This document shows, one piece after another, positions 41,046 to 51,289 of a DNA stretch of 64,000 nt (positions within the stretch are counted from its first letter, which is position 1; every line of letters begins with the position of its first letter). The DNA lies in the NCBI GenBank assembly GCA_964035575.1, contig OZ037839.1:1811220-1875219 (forward strand), in the 5' to 3' direction. Made by a program: the position numbers and the translations under genes. This DNA is from Rhynchopus sp. YZ270_cl-10. Its lineage: Eukaryota; Euglenozoa; Diplonemea; Diplonemida; Diplonemidae. The notes under the pieces were generated by a model. The model saw nothing but the letters and a program-made list of their open reading frames with translations, did not search any database and was not told the origin of the DNA.

Positions 41046-42152
41046 ATGTTTTCTGTCGCTGTTGTGCTCCTCTCCGTGGGGCAGGTGTGCACCATATACT
41101 CTTTGGCACCTGTATGTCCTGCGGTGAAGCAGCCGTTTGCCGACTCCTTTGTGTCGCAGCCTGCACCTTCGAATGATACAGTGCCGGCGACGTGTGGAGG
41201 GTCGATCTTCTGCAAGAGCGCCTTGACGCAGTGGCAGCAGGCACGCATCCTGGCTGCGCACAATGCATACAGAGCGTACAACGGCGCCTGCCCGCTGGTG
41301 TGGGACGACGACGCTGCGGCGTGGACGCTTGCTTCCTTGGGGTTCATGGAGATGTGCTCGGCAGGCGACGCGTCGCAGGGCAACACTGCAGAGGAGCTTG
41401 CTGCTCAGAACTACTCAGAGGCCACAGCAGCCCTGGGCGAGTCTCCTGAGAACCTGCTTGAGGTGGACGTGGCGCGTGCCCCGTTCATGTGGTACTGTCT
41501 CGAGGAGGCGTGCTTCCGGTACAGCGACGTCGCCACAGCGCAGCCCAAGACGCTCGCCTTCACGCGTCTCGTGTGGCAGGCCACGACCTCCCTCGGCTGT
41601 GCGGTGTGCCAGAAGAATGTGCTCGGGGCGGTATCTGTGTACGTGATGTGCAACTACAAGACAGGTGGAAATGTGGCCGGTGCCTTTGCGCAGAACGTTG
41701 CGGCATCAGGCACACAGGCGGAAGGGTGCACGGCACAGACAGAGGTGCCGCAGCTCTTGACAGAAGCGCCGCTGACAGAAGTGCCTGCACAGGGTGCGCA
41801 CACGGCGACGCCAGAGGGCCCATCGCAGGGGACTTCCGCACCGCAAGCAACTTCAGGGCCGTTTGCTTCAGACTCGCCAGATGCTGCTTCGCTATCTTCC
41901 TCGCCAGGTGCGTCGGCAGTGCCCGCACCCGCGCACATCACAGCCTCACCCCACGATGCCGGCTCAGACTCAGACTCAGACTCAGGTACACACATAGGCA
42001 TCATCGTGGCTGCCGCTGCTGGTGCACTCCTCCTCCTTGCTGTTGTCCTAGGTGCAGTGTGGTTCTGCATGAGACAGCGAAGCGATGCCCTGGACACAGC
42101 AGTGTCAACACCCTTCCGCGAGGGCGACGTGCAGATGCTGGACGCAGATTGA
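41046..42152 (+). CDS. CAP/SCP-family surface protein, type I membrane
   Basis: 368 residues. N-terminal hydrophobic signal (MFSVAVVLLSVGQVCTIYS). CAP (SCP/TAPS, PR-1) domain at about 65-215 with HNAYR (about 72), GESPENLL, FTRLVWQATTSLGCAV (about 173) and VMCNYKTGGN (about 202), plus paired cysteines. The His that normally precedes the FTQ-V-W box is Ala here, so the usual cavity His pair is incomplete. A Ser/Thr/Pro/Ala-rich stalk (about 225-312) with an SDSDSDS run leads to a transmembrane helix (IIVAAAAGALLLLAVVLGAV, about 318-338) and a short basic cytosolic tail. It is likely heavily glycosylated at the cell surface. CAP proteins can bind sterols or act as effectors; the role here is unknown. 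Confidence 0.88.
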   Translation: MFSVAVVLLSVGQVCTIYSLAPVCPAVKQPFADSFVSQPAPSNDTVPATCGGSIFCKSALTQWQQARILAAHNAYRAYNGACPLVWDDDAAAWTLASLGFMEMCSAGDASQGNTAEELAAQNYSEATAALGESPENLLEVDVARAPFMWYCLEEACFRYSDVATAQPKTLAFTRLVWQATTSLGCAVCQKNVLGAVSVYVMCNYKTGGNVAGAFAQNVAASGTQAEGCTAQTEVPQLLTEAPLTEVPAQGAHTATPEGPSQGTSAPQATSGPFASDSPDAASLSSSPGASAVPAPAHITASPHDAGSDSDSDSGTHIGIIVAAAAGALLLLAVVLGAVWFCMRQRSDALDTAVSTPFREGDVQMLDAD

Positions 42153-42714
42153 ACGTGCATCCTGGCTACAACGTCGCAGGAAAAATGTGCGAGGGGGCTT
42201 TTTTTTTTCTTCGAGGAGCAGAAAAACCACGTGTGTTTTGTGCATTTACTTGGAATTCCGGGGTTTTTTTTTACACGGGGATCAGGTGCGTTTTTCAACC
42301 TGGTGGTGAACATCGTGTTTTTTTTGCCCACATGGGGTTTTGTCTGCACGGTGAACAGTATCGAGACAACACATAGGGGTCAGCACTGCAATATAATCTG
42401 TGTATCTTTGTCTTTGTGCTGGACTGGAAATCAAACGCTTTTTTGCGATGCGGGCCGAGAATCGGTTTCTTTACTGCGCAACACAGTGCCCGCTGCAGAG
42501 GCGTATGGTTCCATTTTGTGTACACTTGCGGGTGCGTATGGGCAACTGTAGTTGCCGCCGTCAACAGTTCCCCCCCCTCCCCCCTCCCCTCTTGCTCTGC
42601 ACTGTGCAATTTAGTTTCCACTCCAGTTCTTGCCCAACGTTTTCCCATTTTCCCTGACCATTTTCCCCAACATAAACACCCAACCACCAAGCACAGAGTG
42701 AAGAGTGAAGCAAG
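42153..42714 (+). other. Spacer with pyrimidine tract
   Basis: No gene. A strong C/T tract at 42565-42597 is followed by TTTAG, matching a trans-splice acceptor for the next gene. Confidence 0.5.
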
Positions 42715-44592
42715 ATGGGCTGTTGGAAGTGGCTCGATGCCGCCTTCTCCCTGGACGGGACCCTCGGCAAGCAGGAGTACTTACGGCGGCGGATGTTCTT
42801 CAACTTCAACCTGGGCATGCTGGTCGTCAGCGTGATGTACAGTTTTGTGATGAGCTCCGTGGTCTTCTCCCTGCCACTTAGTGGGCTGGTGCAGGTAGTT
42901 TATGTTGTGTCCTCGTTGCTTGCGATTGGTGTCGTGCTCTTGAAGTACAAGCTCACCTCGTTCCTGATTATGTTGGTCGTGTTGGGCTATGCCTTTGCGA
43001 TCTTATTGTGCGACCTCATGGCGCGTGCACTTAGCTATTCTCTGTGGCCGTATGCCGTGCTGCTTGTGGACCTGATGCTGGTGATGAAGGTGCCGTCGTC
43101 GTACAGCGTAGTGATAGTCTGTGTGATAATAGGCTGGCTTGTCCTCATGATGTTTGAGGAGAGCTTCAGGTTCGGTATGCTGGACATGCCTGGGCTGTGG
43201 GGCCCGGAGAAGCGACGTGAGATACTTTACGACAAGGCAGCGTGCGCACTGCCGCCTTGCCCGACCACACCCAGGACTGCAAGCATCGTTGGCGTGCTTG
43301 TCTTCGGGATTGATTTTCTCGCGACACGAGGCTTTGCACGGGACGTGCTGAAGGAGCAGGCGTCCATGGCACAGACAATCAACACTGTGCAGGAGATCGC
43401 CTCCCTCCTAGCTGGCTACGACGTGGAGAAGGTGGCGGAGCTGCTGGAGGTGCATGGAGCGGACCTGCCTGAGGGGATGCTTCTTGCACTCAGTACGTTG
43501 GAGGCGAACCTGCGTGTGTACAAAGCGTACCTTCCGCAGACGTGTCTGCCTTTTGCCATGGACGCCACCCAGGACACCTCTCAGGGAGGAACGGACACCG
43601 ACAGTCAGACGGAAGCATCAGGCAGGGAGTCCACGATGGATGGGTCGGGCAGCACTCTGTTGGCAGGAGTCGCAACAGCGCGTTCCTTGGGGCTGAGCCA
43701 CGTGAAGGCAACGCTGCTGATGCTGAACGTGAAGGGGACACTACACCTCCTGGAGGACGGCGCGCGATTCAGTGAACTGTTCACAGCTCTTCTGCTGAGG
43801 GCGCTCAGTGCAACAGAGCTGCAGCGTGGCATGGTGGACGTGTTCATCGGTGACCGCATCCACTGCTCCTTCAACACATCACGGCCATGTGCCAGCCACG
43901 CCACCTCAGCGCTCCACACGGCGACGCTACTGCTGAAGGGCATAGGTCGCTGCGAGTCCTTCTTCAACATCGGCATCGCAACAGGGAAGGTGCTCCGTGG
44001 CGACATGGGATGTGAGATGATGCGCCGCTTCAGCATGATCGGCACTCTCGTACGCGACGTGAACGGGATGGAACGTGCGGGGCGCATCCTCGGCTGCGAT
44101 GTGCTCTGCAACCGCCTCTGCTTCAGCGACGGGGAGCTGGAGCACCAGCTGCGCCTTATCCCACGCAAGGTGGAGGTGGACGCGGGGTGTGACGAGGAGG
44201 TGGTGGCCGAGCTGGTGGTGCCGGATGGGAGTGTAGGTACTGAACAAGAAGCTGACGAGTGGATGTACATGATTGGCGGGAAGAAGCCGTTTGACGACTT
44301 CAACAGCTCTGTGCGTGCGTACCTTCGTGGTGACGTCAGTGTCGAGGAGCTGACGGCCACAGCGAGGCTGGCCAATGCACCACACAACGTGATGAGCACG
44401 GTGGGACGCGAGACACTGCGCCTGCCTGCACGTGCACACAGCACATACGACACCGCTTCGACACAATCGCTGTTTCTGCAGTGGACAGGAGTGCGCAGAG
44501 TTAGCATTGGACAGCGGAGTGCGGATCCGCCACCTGACCCGACAACAACACCGATAAAAGGCTTTTCTGCTGATGTCAGTGAGAAATCGTGA
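42715..44592 (+). CDS. Membrane protein with degenerate class III cyclase domain
   Basis: 625 residues. Five or six membrane helices occupy residues about 27-152 (for example MLVVSVMYSFVMSSVVFSL, VVYVVSSLLAIGVVLL, FLIMLVVLGYAFAILL). A linker and coiled segment follow (KEQASMAQTINTVQEIASLL). Residues about 331-470 match the core of class III nucleotide cyclases: VKATLLMLNVKG (where active enzymes have an Asp), VDVFIGDRIHCSFN, and GIATGKVLRGDMG...RFSMIGTLVRDVNGMERAG. The first metal Asp position reads Asn, so catalysis is doubtful; a regulatory or pseudo-cyclase role is more likely. Large families of this kind are known from bodonids and trypanosomatids. The C-terminal about 150 residues are not recognised. 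Confidence 0.75.
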   Translation: MGCWKWLDAAFSLDGTLGKQEYLRRRMFFNFNLGMLVVSVMYSFVMSSVVFSLPLSGLVQVVYVVSSLLAIGVVLLKYKLTSFLIMLVVLGYAFAILLCDLMARALSYSLWPYAVLLVDLMLVMKVPSSYSVVIVCVIIGWLVLMMFEESFRFGMLDMPGLWGPEKRREILYDKAACALPPCPTTPRTASIVGVLVFGIDFLATRGFARDVLKEQASMAQTINTVQEIASLLAGYDVEKVAELLEVHGADLPEGMLLALSTLEANLRVYKAYLPQTCLPFAMDATQDTSQGGTDTDSQTEASGRESTMDGSGSTLLAGVATARSLGLSHVKATLLMLNVKGTLHLLEDGARFSELFTALLLRALSATELQRGMVDVFIGDRIHCSFNTSRPCASHATSALHTATLLLKGIGRCESFFNIGIATGKVLRGDMGCEMMRRFSMIGTLVRDVNGMERAGRILGCDVLCNRLCFSDGELEHQLRLIPRKVEVDAGCDEEVVAELVVPDGSVGTEQEADEWMYMIGGKKPFDDFNSSVRAYLRGDVSVEELTATARLANAPHNVMSTVGRETLRLPARAHSTYDTASTQSLFLQWTGVRRVSIGQRSADPPPDPTTTPIKGFSADVSEKS

Positions 44593-44619
44593 AGTAAAGT
44601 TGCTAGCAACTGTGTGCAC

Positions 44620-44925
44620 ATGACTTTGGGTGTCCCTTCCTCTCGTCTTTTATCAGCAGTGGTGTGGGTGTCTTCACAACATCTCGCACATCAGGCCAGA
44701 GGCTCGCACTGCCTCCTTAAGTTACGGTGTGTATGGTACCGTTCTGCCAAACGTTATTTCTATAACTTTGGTTGGGAAAAAACCTCTGTTATCCGTTATC
44801 TGTTTTCCGTTACCTTTTTTTCCTTGTATTCAAAAGTTGGAGTTTTCTGATGTTTTATTTTCTTTTTTCAAATTCAAAAAAAGATCTTCCGATCTGTGCA
44901 ATAAAAAAGCGCGCTTTTTTTTTTG
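44620..44925. other. Spacer downstream of the cyclase-like gene
   Basis: No gene seen. Confidence 0.4.
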
Positions 44926-44935
44926 TGTAGCTCAT

Positions 44936-45598
44936 CAGAGTTTTTTTTAAGGGGGGGTGAGGGGGGGTTTCACCCCCTCTCACGATTTTTTTTTGAGTTT
45001 TTAGGGGGGGCGAGCAAAATTTTTGGGTGGTTTTTGGGATTTTTGAGTTTTCTTGGGGGGGTGAGAATGCTTGTGAACTGGGTGATTCGAGGAGCAAGTT
45101 AGAGGGTGGGCGTGTTTTCCAAAGACTTAGTCACTATAAACTACAAGTGTTTCTAGCATTTGACGGACGGAACTCGTAGAACCCAACGGGGAATGAGAAA
45201 AAGGATGTGGCGAAACAATAAAAGTAGCGTACCGTGCGCCTGCGGCGCAAGCTAGCATCCCACTCTTCCCATGACATGGTACTCGTTGCTGACCCCAAAA
45301 AAGTGCATGAATGATATTAAAATTTTCCGCCTGCGGCGGGCAGCCCTTGACCTATTTCACCCTCGAAAATTATCCTCTATGTTTTCACTGGCCCCTTTAC
45401 CTTACACCCATTTTGACCAAAGCAAGAACTTGCCCATTTCGTCAAATTGACCCCACCACAGCGCGGACGGATTCCAAAACCCCCACAAACTAGCTTCTCC
45501 AGGGTCTTCGCGCGCGAAGCGCGCGAAATTTTTTTTTGCCCAAAAAACATCTCACCCCCCCCTAAGCTCAAAAAAACCGGTCCCTAAAAAAACCTCTG
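44936..45598. mobile_element. hAT-type MITE, 663 bp
   Basis: Inverted ends CAGAGTTTTTTTTAAGGG / CCCTAAAAAAACCTCTG and exact 8-bp target duplication TAGCTCAT (44928-44935, 45599-45606). G-run sequences near both ends. Carries a block (45411-45455) shared with element Y at 18069. No transposase. Confidence 0.78.
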
Positions 45599-45946
45599 TA
45601 GCTCATCCTCATTGCATCAAACACGAATTCTGTCAAAAACCAATCTACATGCCATCCCCCCAATCACCCCCCTTTATTTTTAGAAGCGTACAATGCAACA
45701 AAACGGTCGAGATCTGATCAAGCGGAACAGATCTATGTTCCCCCTCTTTTCAAAAATTGTGTGTGACTGAGTGTGGGGATGCGTTCAAGAATTAAACTCT
45801 TCCCCCCAAATCCCCCTTTCATCTCCAGTTTTCTTTATCCAAACGTCGAGTGGACGTGTAATAATTTCTCAAACACTTCAACCACCCCAGTTTTGCACCT
45901 CCACCCTCCCTCCACCCTTCTCCAACCTTCCAACACACTCTCTCCA

Positions 45947-48229
45947 ATGGTCGTTCTGGCAGCCTTGTACGTCGTCTGTGTCCACACGGCTTCTGTCGAT
46001 GTGGACTGGGCGGACTTCCTCTCCCGCCAGAGCCCTGTCTGGAACCGCACCACCTTCTTAGCCTGGGAGGACGGACCGTTCTTTGGCAACGGCCTGGTTG
46101 GTGGTATACTACGCCTGAACAGCACCGACCCTGCCAATCCATTCTTCCACATCGACGTTGGCCGCTCCGACGTCTGGGACCAACGCAGAGCAGGACGAGG
46201 AGGCTATGTACCAGGTCTCCCTGGTGATGGCACCTTATTCATGCGCCCCCGGCTTCCTATCGGACATATTCACGTTGATTTGCCAGGAACGATCGAGGCA
46301 ATCAACATTACGACTGACCTCCACTCCGCCACCGTCTCTGGAAGTGTTGTGTGCAAAGGAGAGAATGGAACGCACAACATCATGGTCCAGCTGTACGCAG
46401 TGCATCCATTAGACAGTGCGATGGTTATGCGGTTTGAAGCAGAGTCGTGGCAGGCTGAGCCGTATTTTGTTGCAGATATTTCGCAGTCCGCTCGCGGGGC
46501 GCCTCCAGGTTATAAGCCGAACCCCCCTGCAGAGAGTGGGGTGTTAGATGGGGCGAACGTGACGACCCAGATGTTGTTGTCTGGAGGCAACTATGCGACG
46601 GCGTTGCGGCGGAGCGTGGCGTACCCGGGGACGTGGCATGTGGCTGTGTGCATGGATGCGCCGCAGAGCACCTCTCCACAGTGCGCTGCGAACAGCACCG
46701 CATACAGCGAGGCTAGCCACGCAGCGCTGCTCTCCGCTCACCTCGAGCATTGGGACGCATTTTACAAAAAAAGCTTTGTCTCTGTCAGCCAAGAAACCGG
46801 CAACGCGACGATCCTTGAAGCCTTCTACTGGATCCAAATGTACAAACTAGGTTCCGCACTACGCGAAGACGGCCCTGCACTGGACCTCATGGGGCCTTGG
46901 TACCAACCTTCAGGCTGGCTCTTCTATTGGCTCGATCTGAACATGCAGCTTTCATACTGGCCGCTCTATCTCGCCAACCATCTGGACCTAGCTGCGACGT
47001 TGCCGACATTCTTCCTCGACGAACGCCACCACGCACAGCTCTTCAACAACTCTGTGGACGGAAAGGGTGCTTCCATCGGCTCCGCCTGCCCTGCCGACCT
47101 TTATTGTGGTACAGGAAACTTCACCGGATCGGTAACCGGAAACCTTGCGTGGGTTTGCGCTGACATCTGGAAACAAATTGCACGCACCGAAGAGGGTCCA
47201 CAAAAGGCCGCACTGCTTCACAAATTCCTCCCCTATTTAGAGAATGCGCTGTTCTTCTACACGAATCACACCGTTCTCAGCGACAATGTAGCGCACATCC
47301 CCTTTACGCTTTCCCCTGAGTACCCTGCGATGAACCCTGCTGGGTTTGACACGAATTACGATCTTGCGTTGTTCCGATGGGGCCTGGAGACGCTCTTAGC
47401 AAACTACCAGCCAGGTTTGACACAGCCAGAGTCATATTGGAGCGACATTCTGACACGCCTTGCAGAGCCGCCCATCAATGAGTACGGCTACATGGTGAAC
47501 AATGCGACCAGCTTTGATGTGGCACACCGCCACTTTTCTCATATGTTCCACATCTACCCTCTCAGGATGACGCACAACACAAGCCTCATCGCGGCCACCT
47601 TAGACAGATGGACAAACCTCTCGTGTCCAGCCCATATGTGCGACAATGGCTACACCTTCAGCGGAGCGTCCTCGGTTAGTTCAATCTTAGGCCGTGCTGA
47701 CGATGCGGAAGACTTTCTGCTGAAGCTTCTCACCTCCCCAAAGATCCACCAGAGCACCATGTACTCTGAGGGGCACTCTCCGTGTATTGAGTCGCCTTTG
47801 GCTGTCGCTGCGTCGCTGTTGGATATGCTGCTGGTGTGCGAGGATGTGGCGGCCGTGGTGGTATTCCCCGCAGTGCCGACGTCCTGGCAGAATGCTTCCT
47901 TTGCAGGGCTGCTGTGTGACCGTGCGATGGTAGTGTCTGCACAGAGACGTCTCGGCAAGACAGAGTTCGTGGAGTTCATCGCGTCCAACGCAAGCGAGGC
48001 GAAGGCGGTCCCGCTGACGGCAACAGTAGACATCGCGTCCTCCGCTCTGCAGGGGTCTGCGCCGTACGCAGTGGTCAGCACAACGGCCACCACAACGACC
48101 ATCAGTGCGACGCTCGTCCCAGGAGAGGTCTTCGTGCTCTGGGGCAAGGACTCCGAGAAGAAAACCACAGTGTCAGCGAATGCAGCGAACGCAGGGCAGT
48201 TGCATTATTGGGGGTCTACGCATGGGTGA
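45947..48229 (+). CDS. GH95 glycoside hydrolase (alpha-L-fucosidase-like), secreted
   Basis: 760 residues, close to the usual size of family GH95. Signal peptide MVVLAALYVVCVHTASV. The N-terminal beta domain starts with WEDGPFFGNGLVGG (about 39-52), the counterpart of W-x-x-A-x-P-x-G-N-G-x-L-G in GH95. The (alpha/alpha)6 catalytic part contains TLSPEYPAMNPAGF (about 454, in the place of the S-P-E-N box carrying the acid Glu) and HRHFSHMFHIYPL (about 527, matching HRH-x-SHL-x-x-x-YP). Expected activity: release of terminal fucose (or a related deoxy/galacto sugar) from glycans, in the secretory or digestive compartment. Many N-x-S/T sites. The ATG at 45947 is chosen because it opens the signal peptide and follows a long C/T tract; an upstream in-frame ATG at 45773 would bury it. 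Confidence 0.88.
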   Translation: MVVLAALYVVCVHTASVDVDWADFLSRQSPVWNRTTFLAWEDGPFFGNGLVGGILRLNSTDPANPFFHIDVGRSDVWDQRRAGRGGYVPGLPGDGTLFMRPRLPIGHIHVDLPGTIEAINITTDLHSATVSGSVVCKGENGTHNIMVQLYAVHPLDSAMVMRFEAESWQAEPYFVADISQSARGAPPGYKPNPPAESGVLDGANVTTQMLLSGGNYATALRRSVAYPGTWHVAVCMDAPQSTSPQCAANSTAYSEASHAALLSAHLEHWDAFYKKSFVSVSQETGNATILEAFYWIQMYKLGSALREDGPALDLMGPWYQPSGWLFYWLDLNMQLSYWPLYLANHLDLAATLPTFFLDERHHAQLFNNSVDGKGASIGSACPADLYCGTGNFTGSVTGNLAWVCADIWKQIARTEEGPQKAALLHKFLPYLENALFFYTNHTVLSDNVAHIPFTLSPEYPAMNPAGFDTNYDLALFRWGLETLLANYQPGLTQPESYWSDILTRLAEPPINEYGYMVNNATSFDVAHRHFSHMFHIYPLRMTHNTSLIAATLDRWTNLSCPAHMCDNGYTFSGASSVSSILGRADDAEDFLLKLLTSPKIHQSTMYSEGHSPCIESPLAVAASLLDMLLVCEDVAAVVVFPAVPTSWQNASFAGLLCDRAMVVSAQRRLGKTEFVEFIASNASEAKAVPLTATVDIASSALQGSAPYAVVSTTATTTTISATLVPGEVFVLWGKDSEKKTTVSANAANAGQLHYWGSTHG

Positions 48230-48689
48230 GAGAAAATTGGGAGAAAAAGGGAGAGAGTGTTTACATGTCTTATCATTGTTTACCAAGGTGTGGCTCAAAA
48301 ACTCCCGAGTGCAATAATCACAAAAGAAGTACAAAAAATTACACTTTGTTTTTTTTTTTGGGATGAGCCACACCAAAGAAAAAATCAACCATTTCGAATA
48401 TGTGTCTGTGTGCTGTTGTTGCTTCATTTTTGTATTCTATTACACCGAAAAAAAAGAAGGAAACATTTTTGTTGATTCCTCCTCCCGTACTCACCATGCA
48501 TTGCATGTGTCTCATATAATGCAATAAGGCCGGCGACGCCTGACTATAGGCAGTCTGGCAAATCTATCTGAGGCGTGGCTAAGGCGTACTGATACTTACA
48601 ATCGCGCTTCTCTCGCATTGTGCGGTGTGTGTTGTAATACTGTTATCAGAAACTGTGCCGGTAATGGGGAAAAAGTGATTTTGTTGTAT
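48230..48689. other. Spacer between the GH95 gene and the second LRR array
   Basis: No gene; LRR-type sequence begins at about 48680. Confidence 0.5.
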
Positions 48690-48753
48690 CTTGCCTCCCT
48701 CCTCCTCCTTCTCAACACTTACCCCACAACAGAGCAACACTTCACTCGAAACA

Positions 48754-50346
48754 ATGGAACTGTGTGTGCAGGGATATGATGATGACACCAAATTCGTGAT
48801 TGAGGTGGGTGAGAAGGACACAACGGAGACGATGCGGCAGAAGGTGGCGTCTGCAACAGGGTTGTGCGAAGACAGCTTCCGCATGGGCTTCGGAGGGAAG
48901 GAGGAAGGAGAGGACATCACAGAACTGAGTGCTGGAGACACAGTCGTGTTGACGAAAACTACTAAGTACGCATCTGCTGAGGAACTTCGTGCCTTGGGTG
49001 AGACAGACATTTCCGAAGCGAGGTTGGCGACTGTGAAGGATCCTGAGGTGGCTTCTCTGCTTCTTCAGGCGGAGGTTGCGACTGTTATTCCTGCTGGGTT
49101 CTTGAACGCAGCATCGTTTACGAGACTTGATCTCTCTGCTGTGTCTGTTGTGACGCAGATTCAGCACAACTTTCTCCACGGGTGTGGGTCGGTGGAAACG
49201 GTTGACTTGTCGGGATTGTGCAACGTTACGCACATCGGGAATGACTGTCTCTATCGGTGCCCATCGTTGACAAGCCTTGACGTGTCAGGGTTCACTGGTG
49301 TGACGGTGATAGGGAACTCGTTCCTCCGCGGAAGTGGCATCACAGAGCTTGACTTGTCCGCGATGACGAGCGTGACGACGGTTGGTGAATACTTTCTTCT
49401 CAACTGCAAGTCGTTGGAAAGTCTTGACATCTCAGGATGGCGCAGAGTCACGCACATTGAAGACGGCTTCCTCAAGAACTGCACCTCGTTGGCAACCATT
49501 GATTTGTCAGCTTTTTGCAGCGTCACGAAGATCGGTTGTGACTTTCTCTTCAACTGCACGTCGTTGACCACCATCAGCTTTTCAGGGATGACCAATGTGA
49601 CGGACATTGGGAACAGCTTTTGTGCGGACTGCACCTCGTTGGAAAAGATTGATTTGACAGCACTGCACAGGGTTGTGAAGGTGGAGCGCGACTTCCTTTG
49701 GAGGTGCACCTCGCTGACAAGTATCGACCTCTCAGCTTTTGCCAGTACCAGAGGCGTTGGGCACAGCTTTCTTGGTCACTGTTCATCATTGAAAACAGTT
49801 GATTTATCAGTGTTGCGCAGCATCGCACGCATTGAGTCAGGTTGGATGCAAAGGTGCTCCGCGTTGACAACAGCAGACTTCTCAGGACTGAGCAATGTTG
49901 AGTTCATTTGTGCACAGTTCCTGCAAGGGTGCACATCCTTGACCACGTTGGACATGTCAGGTATAGGCAGTGACACGCCGATCCAGCACCACTTCCTGGA
50001 CAACTGCAACGCACTCACAACAGTCGTCTTGCCAGGCAACATCGACATTCACGAGATGTCTCTCCCGAATGAATCCCAAAAGAACCATGGCTTTGGCGTC
50101 ACGAAGACCTTCCATGCACGTGCGCGTGACATTTACGCAAGGTTTACGGAACAGTTCGGAGGTGTGCGGACAGAAGATCTGGTACGAACAGACGTGTCTG
50201 GAGATGCAAGACAATGTATTGCATTGAAAGCAGGACAAGAAGGAGAAGGTTTGATGCAAGCAGAAGAGGACGAGGACAAGCAGGAACTGGACAAACAGGA
50301 GCATGACAAGCAAGGGCATTTGGAGTGGCGGAGACACGCAGAGTGA
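48754..50346 (+). CDS. Ubl-LRR family protein, copy 5 (12 repeats)
   Basis: 530 residues: Ubl domain, linker, 12 LRRs, C-terminal block and acidic type a tail (LMQAEEDEDKQELDKQEHDKQ, ending WRRHAE). Loop variants are its own: IQHNFLHGCGS, IGNDCLYRCPS, VGEYFLLNCKS, VERDFLWRCTS. The C-terminal block differs at FHARARDIY against FDACVRDIY elsewhere, removing the Cys. First gene of the downstream array; the leader is shortened upstream but keeps the pyrimidine tract and CAACAG. Confidence 0.9.
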   Translation: MELCVQGYDDDTKFVIEVGEKDTTETMRQKVASATGLCEDSFRMGFGGKEEGEDITELSAGDTVVLTKTTKYASAEELRALGETDISEARLATVKDPEVASLLLQAEVATVIPAGFLNAASFTRLDLSAVSVVTQIQHNFLHGCGSVETVDLSGLCNVTHIGNDCLYRCPSLTSLDVSGFTGVTVIGNSFLRGSGITELDLSAMTSVTTVGEYFLLNCKSLESLDISGWRRVTHIEDGFLKNCTSLATIDLSAFCSVTKIGCDFLFNCTSLTTISFSGMTNVTDIGNSFCADCTSLEKIDLTALHRVVKVERDFLWRCTSLTSIDLSAFASTRGVGHSFLGHCSSLKTVDLSVLRSIARIESGWMQRCSALTTADFSGLSNVEFICAQFLQGCTSLTTLDMSGIGSDTPIQHHFLDNCNALTTVVLPGNIDIHEMSLPNESQKNHGFGVTKTFHARARDIYARFTEQFGGVRTEDLVRTDVSGDARQCIALKAGQEGEGLMQAEEDEDKQELDKQEHDKQGHLEWRRHAE

Positions 50347-50527
50347 CGCCGCCAGCTGCGCACTGCTCCCTCGAAGCTGCACGACGCACACCCTCACAGG
50401 CCACTCCTCCCGCAAGCACTGCAGACAACAGAGCTGGAATCGCTGCTGCACAGCTTACTGGCAGCCCTACAATATCATGACATGTACGACAGTTTGTGTG
50501 GAGAGAGGCTTAGGTTGATCTCATAAA

Positions 50528-50756
50528 CATTTCAAGTGCAATACGCGTTTTCGGATGTCACGAGTCTTACTGTTTCCCCTTCCCCCCTTTTGTGTCTCAG
50601 CACCTTACTTTTTCAATATGCGGGTTTTCGAGGGGTTTTTGGGTTTTTGGTTTTTCGGGTTTTTGGGGGGTTCCAAAAACAAAGAGAAAGGATGGATACG
50701 ATGAACAAAGAGCAGGACGACAGCAAAATAGAGAACGGGGGCGTGTTTCATTTTTG
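50528..50756 (+). repeat. LRR 3' module (A-B), copy 5
   Basis: Full module with a longer G/T stretch between A and B (GGGTTTTTGGTTTTTCGGG). Confidence 0.8.
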
Positions 50757-50824
50757 TTTCACTGTTTCAAGGTAACCAAGCACGAGTGGCTTTCGTTCAT
50801 CTTATGAACCTTTCTTTCCATGCA

Positions 50825-51000
50825 CTTGCAACTTATTCCCCAACCGGACGCTCCCATCCAGCAACACCACGCGCAGGTGCTGAGAGCTCCGTCTTCAACC
50901 TGCTGTACACCTTTCCTTCACGCTCTGCTTCAGCGCTTTGTCCATCCTGTCCCATATGCCCGAGGTGGGTAGCAACAGTTTTCCGTACACGTAGGCTCTG
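50825..51000. repeat. 170-bp repeat of the array spacers, copy 1
   Basis: Block ACTTGCAACTTATTCCCCAA to GGTAGCAACAGTTTTCCG. Near-identical copies lie at 55862-56025 and 58999-59165, always upstream of a later LRR gene or debris. Probably copied with the array. Confidence 0.7.
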
Positions 51001-51289
51001 CACTTCCACTGCTGCGCGCATGCTCCTCTCAGACCTCGCAAGGTCCTGCTCATCTCATCGCCACGTACAGTGTGGACATCCGCAGGACCGCCACTGCACG
51101 CTTCCCTCTACATCCTTCCCGGGCCTGGCGTCTCACACCACGTAGACGGACACCCCGATGGGAGAGCACACGACAACTTCACACTCATGTGGAGTCACCT
51201 CACTTCCTCTTCGACTCAAGGACACCTCTATACACGACCACACACATCTGTCTCACATCGTTTTCCACCATACACACGAAGCTTCCTGG

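Noticed and set aside
41489-42376. 295-codon + frame overlapping the CAP gene
   Set aside because: Shifted-frame shadow; the CAP signature and membrane helix are in the other frame.
45773-45946. Upstream extension of the GH95 gene
   Set aside because: It would put about 58 low-complexity residues before a good signal peptide and covers the pyrimidine leader.
48524-48600. Possible tRNA or small RNA near GGCCGGCGACGCC
   Set aside because: No cloverleaf or A/B boxes could be drawn; no tRNA was found anywhere in the window.
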